Shown: in pieces, positions 25,080 through 36,020 of the stretch
Layout of the letters: the number at the start of each line of letters is the position of its first letter
Position numbering within the stretch: the stretch's first letter is position 1
From: Paramacrobiotus metropolitanus
Lineage: Eukaryota; Tardigrada; Eutardigrada; Parachela; Macrobiotidae
Assembly: GCF_019649055.1 (NCBI RefSeq)
Contig: NW_026570270.1
Span: 310,001-374,000, forward strand
DNA length: 64,000 nt
Direction: 5' to 3'
Notes under the pieces: generated by a model
Told to the model about the DNA's origin: nothing
Databases searched by the model: none
The model's input: only the letters and a program-made list of their open reading frames with translations
Program-made: the position numbers and the translations under genes

Positions 25080-25330
25080 AAGGCTGGATACAACGTTAAA
25101 AATCCCCACACGAGCGAGAGCGGATAAAAGCATAGTACCACTACCACTGAAGGGCTGTTATATGCACCTCCACTCTTACTACGAATAAGGGCAACGGTTT
25201 CGGCAGATTTCGGAGTTCGGACCGTTGAGTCATCCTATGTACTAACGCTATAGGCATGGCTGGAGAACTCGAATTTCGAAGGGATTTTATAACAATCGAA
25301 ACATACAGTTTAAGAAAAATAACGTAAAAC
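25080..25330. repeat. Dispersed repeat, copy 1 (pair with 27650-27850)
   Basis: Shared blocks with copy 2 in the same order and orientation: AAAATCCCCA.ACGAGCGAGA, GCGGATAAAA, ACTAACGCTATAG.(C)ATGGCTGG. No coding potential is evident. Confidence 0.7.
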
Positions 25331-26258
25331 CCATGGAATACCGTACCAACACGATTTACTGTAACACGTCAATGCAACCAACAGGCAACAGCCAACAGGC
25401 AACAACAAATAAAGCAAAACTGGGCGAGAAAAAGCCGCATACTTTATTTCTTTTGAATTGCTACCGTATTTACAGTAAATGCGTGAAGCAATGGCCGCAG
25501 GCGCCATAATATAAGTACGAGACTGTGCAGACTATAATAAAGTAATACATCGAAACGAGCCAGCGCGCGCAGAGCAGGATAAAGTGACGAAGTATCGGGA
25601 AATCACATAGGACTACATGTCTGTTGCCTAGTAGGCGTCGAAACACTCGGACCGGACGCCTCCCGCTTGATCACGTCACAGAACTCGGGAAGGTGACAGA
25701 CAAGGTAATGTGACAGGAAACGGTCGACGTACGGGCGGCGTACCTGTGTTAGGGGTCAGCATCGAATCCAACGCAGGAATGCGGCCTCTGTCATGGAAAC
25801 AGCACAACGTCGGCTAATTTAGACGAAATGTTCTATGTGATTAGGTCGCCTATTTCCGCTCCCGGTTACAAGACTGTGTATTGTAATCAGTAAAATCTTT
25901 TACTTTATCAAAAACTTGGGAAAAAAACGTTCCGATCAAGTTTTATGATTTGGGTTAGTTTTCACGTGATTTTCGACTTCATACTCTTTATATCATCAAT
26001 TCGAGTGAATATGCTCAATCATTTTCAGTTGCTCACGTCAAGATCGATCAATAAATTTAGCACTTTTACTCACGTACATACGTAAAGCACTGGAACCCGA
26101 CCAGGCGTTTGTTTTACTGCATCGTTACACGATTACATACTGTATGCTACCGTGACCTTTCTAACACTATACCTTATGTTTTACTTAGTAAATTATGTTT
26201 GTCTATCACCACATTACTTCCGAATTACCACTGGATTTTACCGATGATCTCCAAGAAG

Positions 26259-26591
26259 CTATGACAACATCACTGCTATCTTCACAAAAACTGGGGAACG
26301 ATATCTGTGAATATCTTCAACGATCTTTTGAGAAACTTCAACAGTACGAAGAAGCCTCCATACGCTAAGTCTATCGGAAAAAAAAGCCACATTAACGCAA
26401 CTGGCTCTGTCGACACCACCATGAAATCTGGATAGTCCTCTGTTTTTCCAGCTATCTGTACCATTAAAATCTGCAATAAACAGTACTACTCTACGTGGAA
26501 ATTCATCAAATTCTTTGCAGTCGGTAAGCGGAAAGGAACCAGGTTCAAGTCGACGAATCATGGTACTGACGAAATTACGCCTCGCCGCCAT
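26259..26591 (-). CDS. Small hypothetical ORF, 110 aa
   Basis: Begins at a well-placed ATG (context AGCATGG; MAARRNFVSTMIRRLEPGSF). The body contains RRVVLFIADFNGTDSWKN and ends with a stop at 26259. No signal peptide, membrane span, cysteine pattern or family is recognised, and there are no obvious flanking exons. It may be a chance ORF in a repeat-rich area. Confidence 0.22.
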   Translation of the reverse strand: MAARRNFVSTMIRRLEPGSFPLTDCKEFDEFPRRVVLFIADFNGTDSWKNRGLSRFHGGVDRASCVNVAFFSDRLSVWRLLRTVEVSQKIVEDIHRYRSPVFVKIAVMLS

Positions 26592-27019
26592 GCTGACGAA
26601 AATTACGGATTCATCTTCGCGCGAGAAGTAACGAAATAATTCACAACTTAACGTAGCGCATGACTCGAAATCTTGTACTGGCTTTTCCTGCTTTTGGGAT
26701 CTGCTAACTTAATGCACCTGTTAATTGCAGAACTATTTAAAATAATTCAAAACCTTCATAATATGTTGACAGTAATCTTTTTTTCTGGCTGACTTAATCA
26801 ATTGCTAAATTACAGCTTAGGAGTTAGGACTAATAAGACACATAACCCCATACCCAGATATCCGTACGCATGTGGCAAGTGCACTTGTACGACAACCGGA
26901 TATTTAGCTGAGTCGTACAGCGCACTGCGCTGCATACTTTCGGAATGCGGTGGGTGGGACTATGCGTCTTTTTTGTCCTAAGCTGTAACTTATAAGCTTA
27001 AGTAATCATCATCTAGGCT

Positions 27020-27440
27020 TTATCTGTTTTGCGCTCAAAGCATCCCGATGCACCAATGGACAGTAATTTTCCGTCACCCTGCGCCAACGACATACCTGCA
27101 TTCGATCCAGTTACAGCCGCCGAAGTTATTAGCGCCGTTTTCAGTTTTCCTAGCGGCTCTGCTGGAGGTTTAGATGGTCTCCGTCCGCAGCACTTAAAAG
27201 ACATGCTTAGTTCCAAAGATGCTGTCGAGTCTCCACTACGTACTGCACTGTGCAAACTAGTTAATTTTCTTGTGGCCGGCAAGTTATCAGAGGAGCTGAA
27301 ACCTGTTCTGTTCGGTGCAAACTGCAAACCTGATTGCCGTGTCAAAGAAGGATGGCGGCGTTCGACCGATTGCTGTAGGAAACGTTTTGCGACGACTGGC
27401 TGCCAGCCTAGAACTCAATAAAGTTAAGTTTTATGTGTAC
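27020..27440 (+). pseudogene. Reverse-transcriptase fragment (non-LTR-type)
   Basis: The first frame reads AFDPVTAAEVISAVFSFPSG, then SAGGLDGLRPQHLKD and LVNFLVAGKLSEELKPVLFG, the start of a reverse-transcriptase palm as found in LINE-like elements. At about 27330 the frame must shift by one to continue as LIAVSKKDGGVRPIAVGNVL RRLAAS. No catalytic YxDD region, endonuclease or poly(A) tail is found nearby, so this is a dead, truncated copy. Confidence 0.8.
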
Positions 27441-27649
27441 ACTCTGTACTAAACCAGACTAGACCAATTAACTACTAGATTTTCTATGGATTTTGCGTAT
27501 GCTTTCTGTTGGTTTTCTGTCGTGGGTTCTTGGCAGAGTGCCTTTATTGTTCCCTTGTGTTCTCAATAAAGATTTTGCGGCATTAGCTCGCCTTTGTTTC
27601 GCTATTTCTGATACAAGTTTCTCGAGAAGTACGAGAACATCGTTTCGCC

Positions 27650-27850
27650 AAAGGCAGGATCAAACTCTGAAAAATCCCCAAACGAGCGAGAGCGGATAAA
27701 ATACAATGGATTCGGCACATTTCGCGGCGCGGAATCGTCCTTGCTACTAACGCTATAGCTATGGCTGGAAGTCTGGAAGTGTTCGGATCTGGAAGAAATG
27801 TTAAAACAACCGGAACGAAAATAAAACATGACATAAAAACCAGGCAATAT
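27650..27850. repeat. Dispersed repeat, copy 2 (pair with 25080-25330)
   Basis: Directly downstream of the reverse-transcriptase relic. It shares the CCCC.ACGAGCGAGAGCGGAT block and the CTAACGCTATAG block with copy 1, so the family may be the 3' region of the same retroelement. Confidence 0.65.
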
Positions 27851-29567
27851 CGTGTCAAAACGGTTTGCTGCAAGTCTGGGACATTCATGCAAGAGCAAAT
27901 CAATACAACACAGCCGGAGCGAATACCGTATACGGTATAAAGTAAATACGATAAACTCTTACAATAAGCAATAAACTCTGTTTCTTTGGAAATGCTATCG
28001 TGTGTAACGCCATGGAGTGATGAGCGGAGGCGGCATAATACTCGTGTATAAATGTTTCAGTATAAAAATATAAATACGGTAGTTACATACTGTATTACGA
28101 GTGTATCAGCCTTTTCTTTAAATGTTAATGTAATTACTGTATCTGAATGAAATCTGTAGGAATACATCCATTAATATTATTGACGGGCCGAAATTTAGTG
28201 GATGCTTCGTACGTAATATAAAAAAATACACTGCCGCAATGGGCAAGTTGTGCGGCATGGCTTAATTTTCACCCGATTTCTGACTTCATATACTTTAATT
28301 TATAATTATTCCATTGCAATATTATGCATTCATCTACGCTATTTTACTTTAGGCGCCAGATCGGCAGCGTCTGCTGCGCGTACCGTACTGGCCGCATCTT
28401 ACAGTATGTAGGTGTGCGCAATACCGTGCTCTCAGTTATTATTAAACGGTTTCACCTTCTTAAAATGGTTTAAATCCACAAAACCAAAAACAAAAGGAAC
28501 AGATCGTTGCAACTCATCGCTTTTAAAAACAGGGTTTTTGATAACCCTGATAGCAAAATTTAATAGATGACCTTTTACACAGATAAATGTGTGGTGGTAT
28601 TCGTTCCAGCCTTTTACAGAGATTAGCGCCAGTAAGCAATATTGGCAGATTCGTGCACATAGTACCACGTCCCGTAAAAAGATTTTCCAGGCAGGATAGC
28701 CTTTCATAACTGTCCTGGAGTAATCTCGATTGCGCAGTCGAGCAAAGCCATAAAATCAACAAAAGCGTAAGGGCTGTGACAGCACTTCTTGATAATAAGT
28801 TATTATTAAAAGATTCAACTAAAATTCAAGCATCTGGAAATTTAAAAGTTGGGAAGCATGCAGAAAATAAGAAGCAAGCGAAGGAATGAAGAGACCCAAC
28901 GGTCGGCTGAGAATTCACAAAGAAAGAACAGGAAGACACAACGACAAATTTATCGAAAATGGTTCCTCAGGACACTAAGTGTCCTGCTACTTATAAACAT
29001 TCGTAAGGTAGGCAGTGACAGACAAATGCCAGATGAATTTCGATGTGATGTACGTGTACTTCTCCTGTCACAGGAGATCTTTCGATGCTGGCATTACTCT
29101 CGCAGTGTCACGATAGCTTGCTGAATGGGATCAGCGTTGATCATCATGCGGTCATGTTTTTTCATACTCGGAACACCTCGTTTATCCCGTATATGGCCAT
29201 TTTGCTCCATGTGGATAGATGCACACACCGTAGATCAACCTCGTCCCATACCTTCGGTGTTCCGTCCGAGTGAAATCCGCTGAACCTACCCAACAGGATG
29301 TGCACGTGGTTAACTGTAGTGTATAGTGCGAGTTCACGTACGTACAGGTACAACGATGTGTATTCTCGTGAATTTGAATACTGTCCGATGCCCATTGTGC
29401 CGTAACAACTGGTATTGGAAGTACCAGCATTGCTACGTTATGTTTTTTAGTTGGTTGTTTGCTGCTGCTGTACCGAGCGGACATAATAAAGATCATGCCG
29501 TTCGATACATATAATTATGACACTAACCGTTTTCCAAAATAAATCACAAAAAATATGAGAATTTATT

Positions 29568-29629
29568 GATTTCGAGCCATATTGAAAGGACCACATTAGA
29601 TTTCGAGCCATATTGAAAGGACCACATTA
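29568..29629. repeat. Two perfect tandem copies of a 31-bp unit
   Basis: The unit starting GATTTCGAGCCATATTGAAA occurs at 29568-29598 and 29599-29629 without mismatch, so it is a recent slippage or duplication event. Confidence 0.95.
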
Positions 29630-29851
29630 GAGAGTACTTTCAGTACTCGTATACGTACTCGCACTACTATTACTACGCAGTATTAACTATTATCAAACTG
29701 CATTAAAGGAACCTTTAAGTGGCGTCTAGTTCCTACTTCCTGCCCCGTTCTTGGAAAACTCACGGATTTGTTCTTACTCAGATCAATGCTACTTCGAGAT
29801 TCCGGATTCGGAACAATTAGTCACTCCAACTACTAATTAAGAACAACAAGT

Positions 29852-29955
29852 AGAACGGCAAGAGTCGTTCAACTTATTTTTTGCTTCAGTGTTTAAGTTT
29901 GGAAATAATGCGATCGCGAGGGACTGCTGGGAGTGTGTTGTATATAGTCCCTTCT
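29852..29955. repeat. Dispersed repeat, pair with 33831-33945
   Basis: The shared order AGAACGG.(A/G)AGAGTCGT, then GTTTAAGTTTGGA.AT(A)ATGCG, then AGTCCCTT.TC is found again at 33831-33945 in the same orientation. Non-coding. Confidence 0.75.
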
Positions 29956-31230
29956 CGTGCTAACTGGGACAAATTTTTTATTTGAACGTATTTCGTGAGC
30001 GATGCTTGCCTTTAAAAGTATGGATTGCGAATAAAAATTTATTCTAGAACCATTGGTCAATCCACGCATTGAAGACACAGCTTTTTTTACAAGGAATAGT
30101 GATTACGATACTTATGTAAATACTGTACTGTACTCTACTCTGTAGTTGAGAAGCTGCGTTCCGCAATACGGTGCGGCTTAACAACTGTTTAGATGATAGT
30201 ACAATTAAACATTTATCACGGAAGCCGAATCGCTTTAACCCAAACTCTTAACACAAAATGCATCGCAATGCTTGCTATTTAGTGCTAGCACCGAAAGAAT
30301 GGAGGCATAAAAAACTCTTAAAATCACAGATCTTAACATTCCATGGAACTGATATAAATGCAGTGTATAAGTACGTACTGCACTTAATTACTTTAAGAGA
30401 TGTCTGTTTTTATTTGGACAAGCCATTCAAATTTTGTAGCAAGAATCGAATTAATTTCCGCAGCGAAATTTCTTTTAAATTATCCGTTCCAGTTATTGAA
30501 CCGGGGAGGTTAACCGCGCTATCCCCTTATATTCTGCGAAGCACGCTCTCGCTTGCCGGGAAGCGTATAGCGGCAGATTCCAAACAGTAAGATCAATATC
30601 CAAATATTTTAATGTTTATTAAGCTAAAATTGCGTACAAAAATTTATAACCCATCTGGAGACAACGCAACACGACACAGTTTGACGGAATGAGTCTACTT
30701 AAATTACTGTACTTATTATGAGTGTGTGCACAACGCACTCAACCACTTTCTCATTGAACCCCGTTGCAAGACCCGTCTGTCACTTCCGTCCGTCAGATCC
30801 GTGGCTCTGTCTCTGCTTTACTAAACCTTTCCTTTGCAAACATTGGTTCTCGTCTTCTCGAATTTCCCCGATTTTTAAACTAGAGCGAATAGCTACATTC
30901 TACAGTCTACACACATTTGCTGCAGATTGCTCACCTTTACAAAACTGCTAAGTTTAAGCAAAGATCGCTGCCTCCAATAGGACCACAGCGAAAAAGTTCA
31001 ATGGCATCAATTTTTCCATACCCAGTAACTGTATCGACCGGCAAATACACGGTATACACCTATGGTAAAGTTAGTACAAGTTAAGTTTTTCCGGGCATGT
31101 TTTTTGACTTGTAGTTGTATCCGAGTATGGTCATCAGTGTGAGATCATTAGTGTGTGGTGCAAGTGTGCAATAAACTACGAGCCGTGACCGTGGCGTGAA
31201 TAATATTTGTGGTACTCAGCGATAACCAAA

Positions 31231-31825
31231 TGGCTGCCGGTGGTAGTGGGAGTACTACGACAACATCGGCCGCTGCCGCAGCTTCCGGTGGAGAAGGAAA
31301 TAACGCATATGGCTTGCTGCGTTTTGAAGCGACTGTCATGACGTCGAGGTCGTGCCAGTTTAGGCATCGATTACCCGGTAGCGCAGATCGTGGATAACAG
31401 GCGTACGTCCGGAAGACGAACGCGAACGTGAAGTGGGCCACCTACTTCAAGCTGCAACAGCAGGCCGCAAAAACGCTGTTGGAGTATTGCAACAAGCTGC
31501 CGCCGAAGGCTGCGCATTTCAAGCGGAAGTTCTGGAGAAGAACATGTCCTCTATCTGTATGTTCCTTAATGGCGTGGCCGGCGCTGCCACTCGTTAGTAT
31601 CTAATAACGAAGGACTTCTCCACGTTGGAAAAGCCCTAGAAATGGCGCAGCAGTACAAGGTGACAAAGAGCAGCAGCAGCAGCCAACCGGCTACGGAAGT
31701 GCCTGACGTTTCATCGTGCGCAGCGCGGGGCAAGGGTGCGGCTAAGATCGTAACCAAGGTCATTGGGGCCGAGCTGGGGGGTAGAAGCAGCAAAACGGTA
31801 AATAAAGGTCACTGTATAATGTAAT
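31231..31825 (+). pseudogene. Possible frameshifted Ala/Gln-rich coding remnant
   Basis: Begins MAAGGSGSTTTTSAAAAASG at an ATG (31231). The frame stops at 31395, but a coding-like helical stretch follows in another frame: VRPEDEREREVGHLLQAATA, then VLQQAAAEGCAFQAEVLEKN, stopping near 31592. A third frame then reads GKALEMAQQYKVTKSSSSSQ. Family unknown. A degraded gene or retrocopy is one reading; coincidence in Ala/Ser-codon-rich DNA is the other. Confidence 0.25.
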
Positions 31826-32225
31826 GTTCAAAGACAAGTTCAATGCACTCGGCGGTTTTCCGTGGCGGAGCCGGTATTCACAAAAACAAGACAGGCTTAT
31901 ACCCGTTATCTCGTAAAACGGTCCTAGCAGCAAATATTTGGCAACCTTGCTGTTTTCCTTCTTGCTACCACGCACAACAAAATTTTTAGAAATTTTCGCG
32001 CTAGCAATAATCCATATTTGTGATTATTTCTTCTAGGCTCCGGCCATGAGTGCCAGCAGACTCTAAAAATTTTGTTGTGCATTTTCCTAGTAGTCATAGA
32101 TTTGGTGGTGGGAGTTTATAGGCCAGAATTGATTATACTGATCTTGGTCAGAGTTTCAATGATGCGAAACACTGGCTTACGGGGTTGTGTTTGCTAAGCC
32201 GAAGACCAAATTAAAGTTCTTGCAC

Positions 32226-35200
32226 TTACAGCAGGAGGTAATTGCGAATGCTCTGCCAGTCATCAGGATAGCTCAGGGTACGAATCCAGCGCGCACGGAC
32301 TGCCCCGACCTTTGCTAGCATGTCCTGTGTGACCGGCGGGAAGTTGTCGTCCAGCGCGCGCATCAAGCGGCGTGTCATATGGAATCTGCCTTCGCTGCAG
32401 TGTATATGCAGCTTCGGAATAGTGATCTGCAGTTTGTCAATGGCCAGTTCGTGCGCGTGGCGTGTGAGACTCACCATCCACTCCCGCTCGTGCGCCGGCA
32501 GGCGACAAGGAATCGCTCCCACGCCGGAATGTCGCTCATAGTAGAAATTACTCACAAAGACATCATACATTTGTCTACCGAAAAGGTCAGAAATTTTCCA
32601 GTTGTGCAGCAAGACGGAGTTGCAAGTGTGTTTATATAATGTTAAATCAATCGCTGCTCCGTGCTTCAAACGCGACTGTTTTTGTTGAGAAAGTCCCACA
32701 GGTTTGACGTTAATGTGATCTTTGAGAACAAGCAAAGGCAACGTGATTTTCATCGTACGTAGCATAGGATACAATAAAGCTGCATGGTCAGGCGGGAAGA
32801 CCTTCAATAGGGTCAGACTAACTGTCGTGGAATTGATGCAGCGGCTTAGTAAAGAGGCCGCTTTGAAGCAGTTATCGGAGTCTCTTTTGAGGAAGCACTT
32901 AGCACCATCGGCTTTGAGTTGCCAGCAGCTTTCGAAGGAGATGCTGACGTGTTCCATCATCCGAGGGTTGCTTAGCAACAAATGCCATAAGGCACACGCT
33001 CTATCAAAACCAATACACCGTATTAATACGAGAGTGGAGTTTTTATGAGAAATGGCTTCGCTCGCCACTGGGCTTCGGGTGAAATTTTTGCGGACATACT
33101 GAACAGTCGGCAGACCTGTACGGCTACACCTATCTACCAAGCAGTGTTCGGTAAATTTTAATAAAAAACCTATTGAATAGACAAAGACACTGTCGGATTG
33201 CAGCGTATGGTAGCGTTAGGGGTGTCTGAAGTTAAACTCTGAACTGTATAAGTACCGGTAAATGACATCATGGATTAGTTTGTGAATGTAAGAAGTGTGT
33301 CGGTAGAAGGGAACGGCATAAAGGTATTAACGATATTATTTTGCGAGCGTTATGTAAGGATTGAATCGTATCCCGAGCCTGCTGGCTGCGAAAATGAAAA
33401 GCGTCCGGATGGCGCCACGCGATGGAAATGGTACCCGGGACAACCTTTAGTATTGGAGAGAAGACCTGTAGAGACACGATGGCGGATTCGTATGTCGACG
33501 CGAGCTCAAAGTGTGCGGGGCCTGTGGGCGCAGCCGCCGCACTGGCATTCACCAACAAGATGGGGAAGTACAAGTCGCTTACCGATCGATGTTATTACTT
33601 ATTTTTGTCCCCATTGCATGTGAGACATTTTGCATTTGTGTGTGAGGCCGCAATTTTTTAAAGGCGGGGCGAATTTAAAGTACTGAAAAGGGGCGTGGCG
33701 AGGCTGGCGGACGTGTCACGTGTTTCTTTTCGCCATACTTTGAGCTCGGCGGGCCGCCCCCTTCTTTCAAAAACCTTGTGGTGGGCCTGATTGTTTTGTT
33801 AAATTGGAGATCGGTAAGAAATTGTTTGTCAGAACGGGGAGAGTCGTGCGACTTGTTTTTTGTTTCAACGTTTAAGTTTGGAGATTATGCGTGGCAGTGT
33901 AGCCAGTGCTGTTAGTGTATTGTGCACAGTCCCTTGTCTTTATTCTTTATTTCTGAGATGTGAGTGCTGCTCAGTGGTCACTGATGTGCTGAGCAGTGCT
34001 CACTGATAGTGATGTGCATAAGGCTGCATATACTGTATGTTAAATTATTGGTGTCATTACGATAAAAAAAAACAGCCGTACTTTGCGATTGCTTTATTCG
34101 GCTAGTTGTTTCGAATGACTTTTCTTAAATATTCTCTGTTCTCTTCGAAGGGGGAGGGGGTAAAGTGGTCTGCAGATATTAAAGGAGCTTGCGTTTTCTC
34201 AATTCAGCTAGGGATCTAGAGGGCTTCCTATTATTTCGTCCACCATTCATTTTGTCCACCATTCATTTTGTCCACCATTCATTTTAGTGTGCATGGAACT
34301 GTAAGGTGGACAAAATGTACAGTGGACAAAATGAATGGTGGACGAAATGAGTGGTGGACAAAATGAGTGGTGGACAAAATGAAGGGACACGATTAGAGTA
34401 GTTGTGGCTTGCGGAGATTCCGGTTTTTATGCTGACATACTGTACGATAGTTTTGTTCATCTCTCATTAGTGTTTAGTGGGTTTACGAACATTACACTTT
34501 GTGTTTCTTTGTCATTGCATCGAAAATGAAGGTGGATTTCTCAACGAGATAAAAAGTAATACTTGTATCAACCTAATTTATTTCAGGCTAATAGTTCGTA
34601 CCGTTTGGCTTTCATTTGTGAATGTAGATCCAAATGCGATAATATGTCGCTCAGCAGTGAAAGCGTCAAATCCTGGATGCAGGCAGTCAACATTAATGCA
34701 TCAACATCGAGATCTACCAGAATAATAAAATGCAAAATTCAAATAAAATATATATATTATTTATGCATATATACAAACAGTCCCGTCTTCAGCTTTTTGG
34801 AAGGGGTGGGCGCACCATTGTTCTTCCCGAGAAAGAGCAATTGCGCCAGTTCCAAATTTTCCTTTTTTTAACATGTAAGGTCCGACGCCAGTTGCGCCAG
34901 TCTGTTGCGTCGCCAATTTGAAACTCCAATCCTAGTAGATATGTTTTCCATGTTTTTCCGAGCAGAAGTACCCAATTTCTAACAGTTTTTCTCACCCATT
35001 TCCATTTCATAATTTTTTGGATCAAACTCATTTCCTTCCACCCTCGTTTCACCGTTCCCATTTTTAAAATTTGTAACCAAATACCTCCGCAAAATAAACG
35101 AAGAAAAGATTGTACGTATGCACTAATGCACACAGTAGTTTATTTCGCATTTCACTAAAAAGATGGTTAAATTTCGTAAAGATAACATTTACGACAGTCC

Positions 35201-36020
35201 ACCAACCGGCTTCGCGAGGGATATTCTCATGTGCTGGGAATGCTAGATTATCGACAGGTAGTAGATAGGGGCGGCTGGTCAGATGTGTTTCCAGGATTTT
35301 CGGCAATATTTCTTCCATCCACTGAGTCTGTTGCGCGTCTGTAGGGAGGCTGACGAAGACAAACAGGCAACCCTCAGATTGGATGCGCAGGTGAAACCGG
35401 CAGCAGTCCGGCAGATTTTCCCGTCCTGATTTCAATTTAGCTTCTATGGCGTCATAAACGTGCTTGATGATGCGAAATTTATCAGCAGGCTCGCTGAGAA
35501 CGATCCTCGCTTGGCCAAACGGGATAAAGTATTTGGTATACAGCAAACCGCTGCGGCATTCCAGCAAGCATGGACCGGTGGGTGGTAGCGCACTAGCCAC
35601 TTGGCGCAGATGGACCAGCTCAAAACCAGCTTTGTGAGCAGAAGCATCAGCTTCGGAAATGTCAGTTTCGATGCAGAACATTTGATAACCATCTAATGTC
35701 TGTAACAAAACAGCCGGTCGAAAACGAAACGGTCCGTCAACTTCATCGCGCAGTGCCGCAAATATTCGACGTTCTACAGGAAGCTCGCTTTCCCAGTACG
35801 ATGGGAGAGGCCAGACGTTTTGCATGTGCATCCAGCGAGCTTCGAATGTTGTGGAGCTGAAATGTATGAAGGCGTGGTTGCCGTCGATGTCCTGAATGTA
35901 TCCCAACAGCCAAGTGTCGTCAGGCATCCGAACAGCAACACTGTTATGATAGTTCATTTGGTTGGCGTCCGCCAACAACGCCTGATATGGAGGCATTGTT
36001 TCTAGCATGTCCACAATTTC
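32226..36020 (-). CDS. Lineage-specific protein with N-terminal Tudor/Agenet-like segment, 2 long exons
   Basis: Exon 35207-36020 begins after a TTTTTCTAG acceptor; the first ATG in frame is at 36008. Exon 32226-33169 ends in TAA. A donor at 35207 (GCCG|GTTGGT) and an acceptor at 33169 (CAATAG|G) join them in phase, giving about 581 residues from that ATG. The N-terminus (VAVRMPDDTWLLGYIQDIDG, HAFIHFSSTTFEARW, MQNVWPLPSYWE) has the spacing of a Tudor/Agenet-type five-stranded barrel. The rest is alpha/beta with CRFHLRIQSEGCLFVFVSLP, and in exon 2 NFYYERHSGVGAIPCRLP and ERE WMVSLTRHAHELAIDKLQ; no enzyme motif is recognised. It resembles an expanded family I associate with tardigrade genomes, but I cannot verify this here. 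A further 5' exon is possible because exon 1 starts at a splice acceptor. The ~2-kb intron holds several repeats. Confidence 0.6.
33420..33580 (+). pseudogene. Weak coding-like fragment inside the intron of the 32.2-36.0 kb gene
   Basis: A plus-strand frame reads MADSYVDASSKCAGPVGAAA followed by ALAFTNKMGKYKSL. Composition is protein-like, but there is no start context, splice structure or recognised family. It could be a fragment of a retrocopy. Confidence 0.2.
33831..33945. repeat. Dispersed repeat, pair with 29852-29955
   Basis: Same block order as the 29852 copy (AGAACGGGGAGAGTCGTGCG, GTTTAAGTTTGGAGATTATG, CAGTCCCTTGTC). Confidence 0.75.
34234..34386. repeat. Inverted array of 16-mers (TCCACCATTCATTTTG and its complement)
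   Basis: Three head-to-tail copies of CCACCATTCATTTTGT are followed, after about 30 nt, by four to five copies of the reverse-complement unit GTGGACAAAATGA(A/G)TG. The whole can fold into a long slipped hairpin. It lies within the intron of the 32.2-36.0 kb gene. Confidence 0.9.
34778..34910. repeat. Dispersed repeat with CCCGTCTTNAGCTTTTT end, copy 1
   Basis: Shares CAG(T/GC)CCCGTCTT.AGCTTTTT, then GAAGGGG(G)TGG.CGCA and GCGCCAGTT..AAA with 38358-38430. It resembles a transposon terminus that occurs twice in the window. Confidence 0.65.

Larger units (their letters stand above)
21640..26250. other. Gene-poor repeat-containing stretch
   Basis: No gene is supported. A minus-strand frame at 23850-24281 (143 codons) and an overlapping one at 23881-24150 both translate to several hydrophobic stretches (FLGALATCFYVLLHYFAV in one, VSMYCCIILPW in the other). 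They could be a relic of a multi-pass receptor, but neither has family motifs or clean splice sites. Small repeats within this stretch are listed separately. Confidence 0.35.
27851..31205. other. Intergenic, no supported gene
   Basis: Only weak frames occur, for example 28432-28707 minus and an ATG-initiated 110-codon frame at 30258-30590 plus (MHRNACYLVLAPKEW). Neither has motifs or splice partners. The stretch contains the tandem duplication at 29568 and the dispersed repeat at 29852. Confidence 0.35.
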
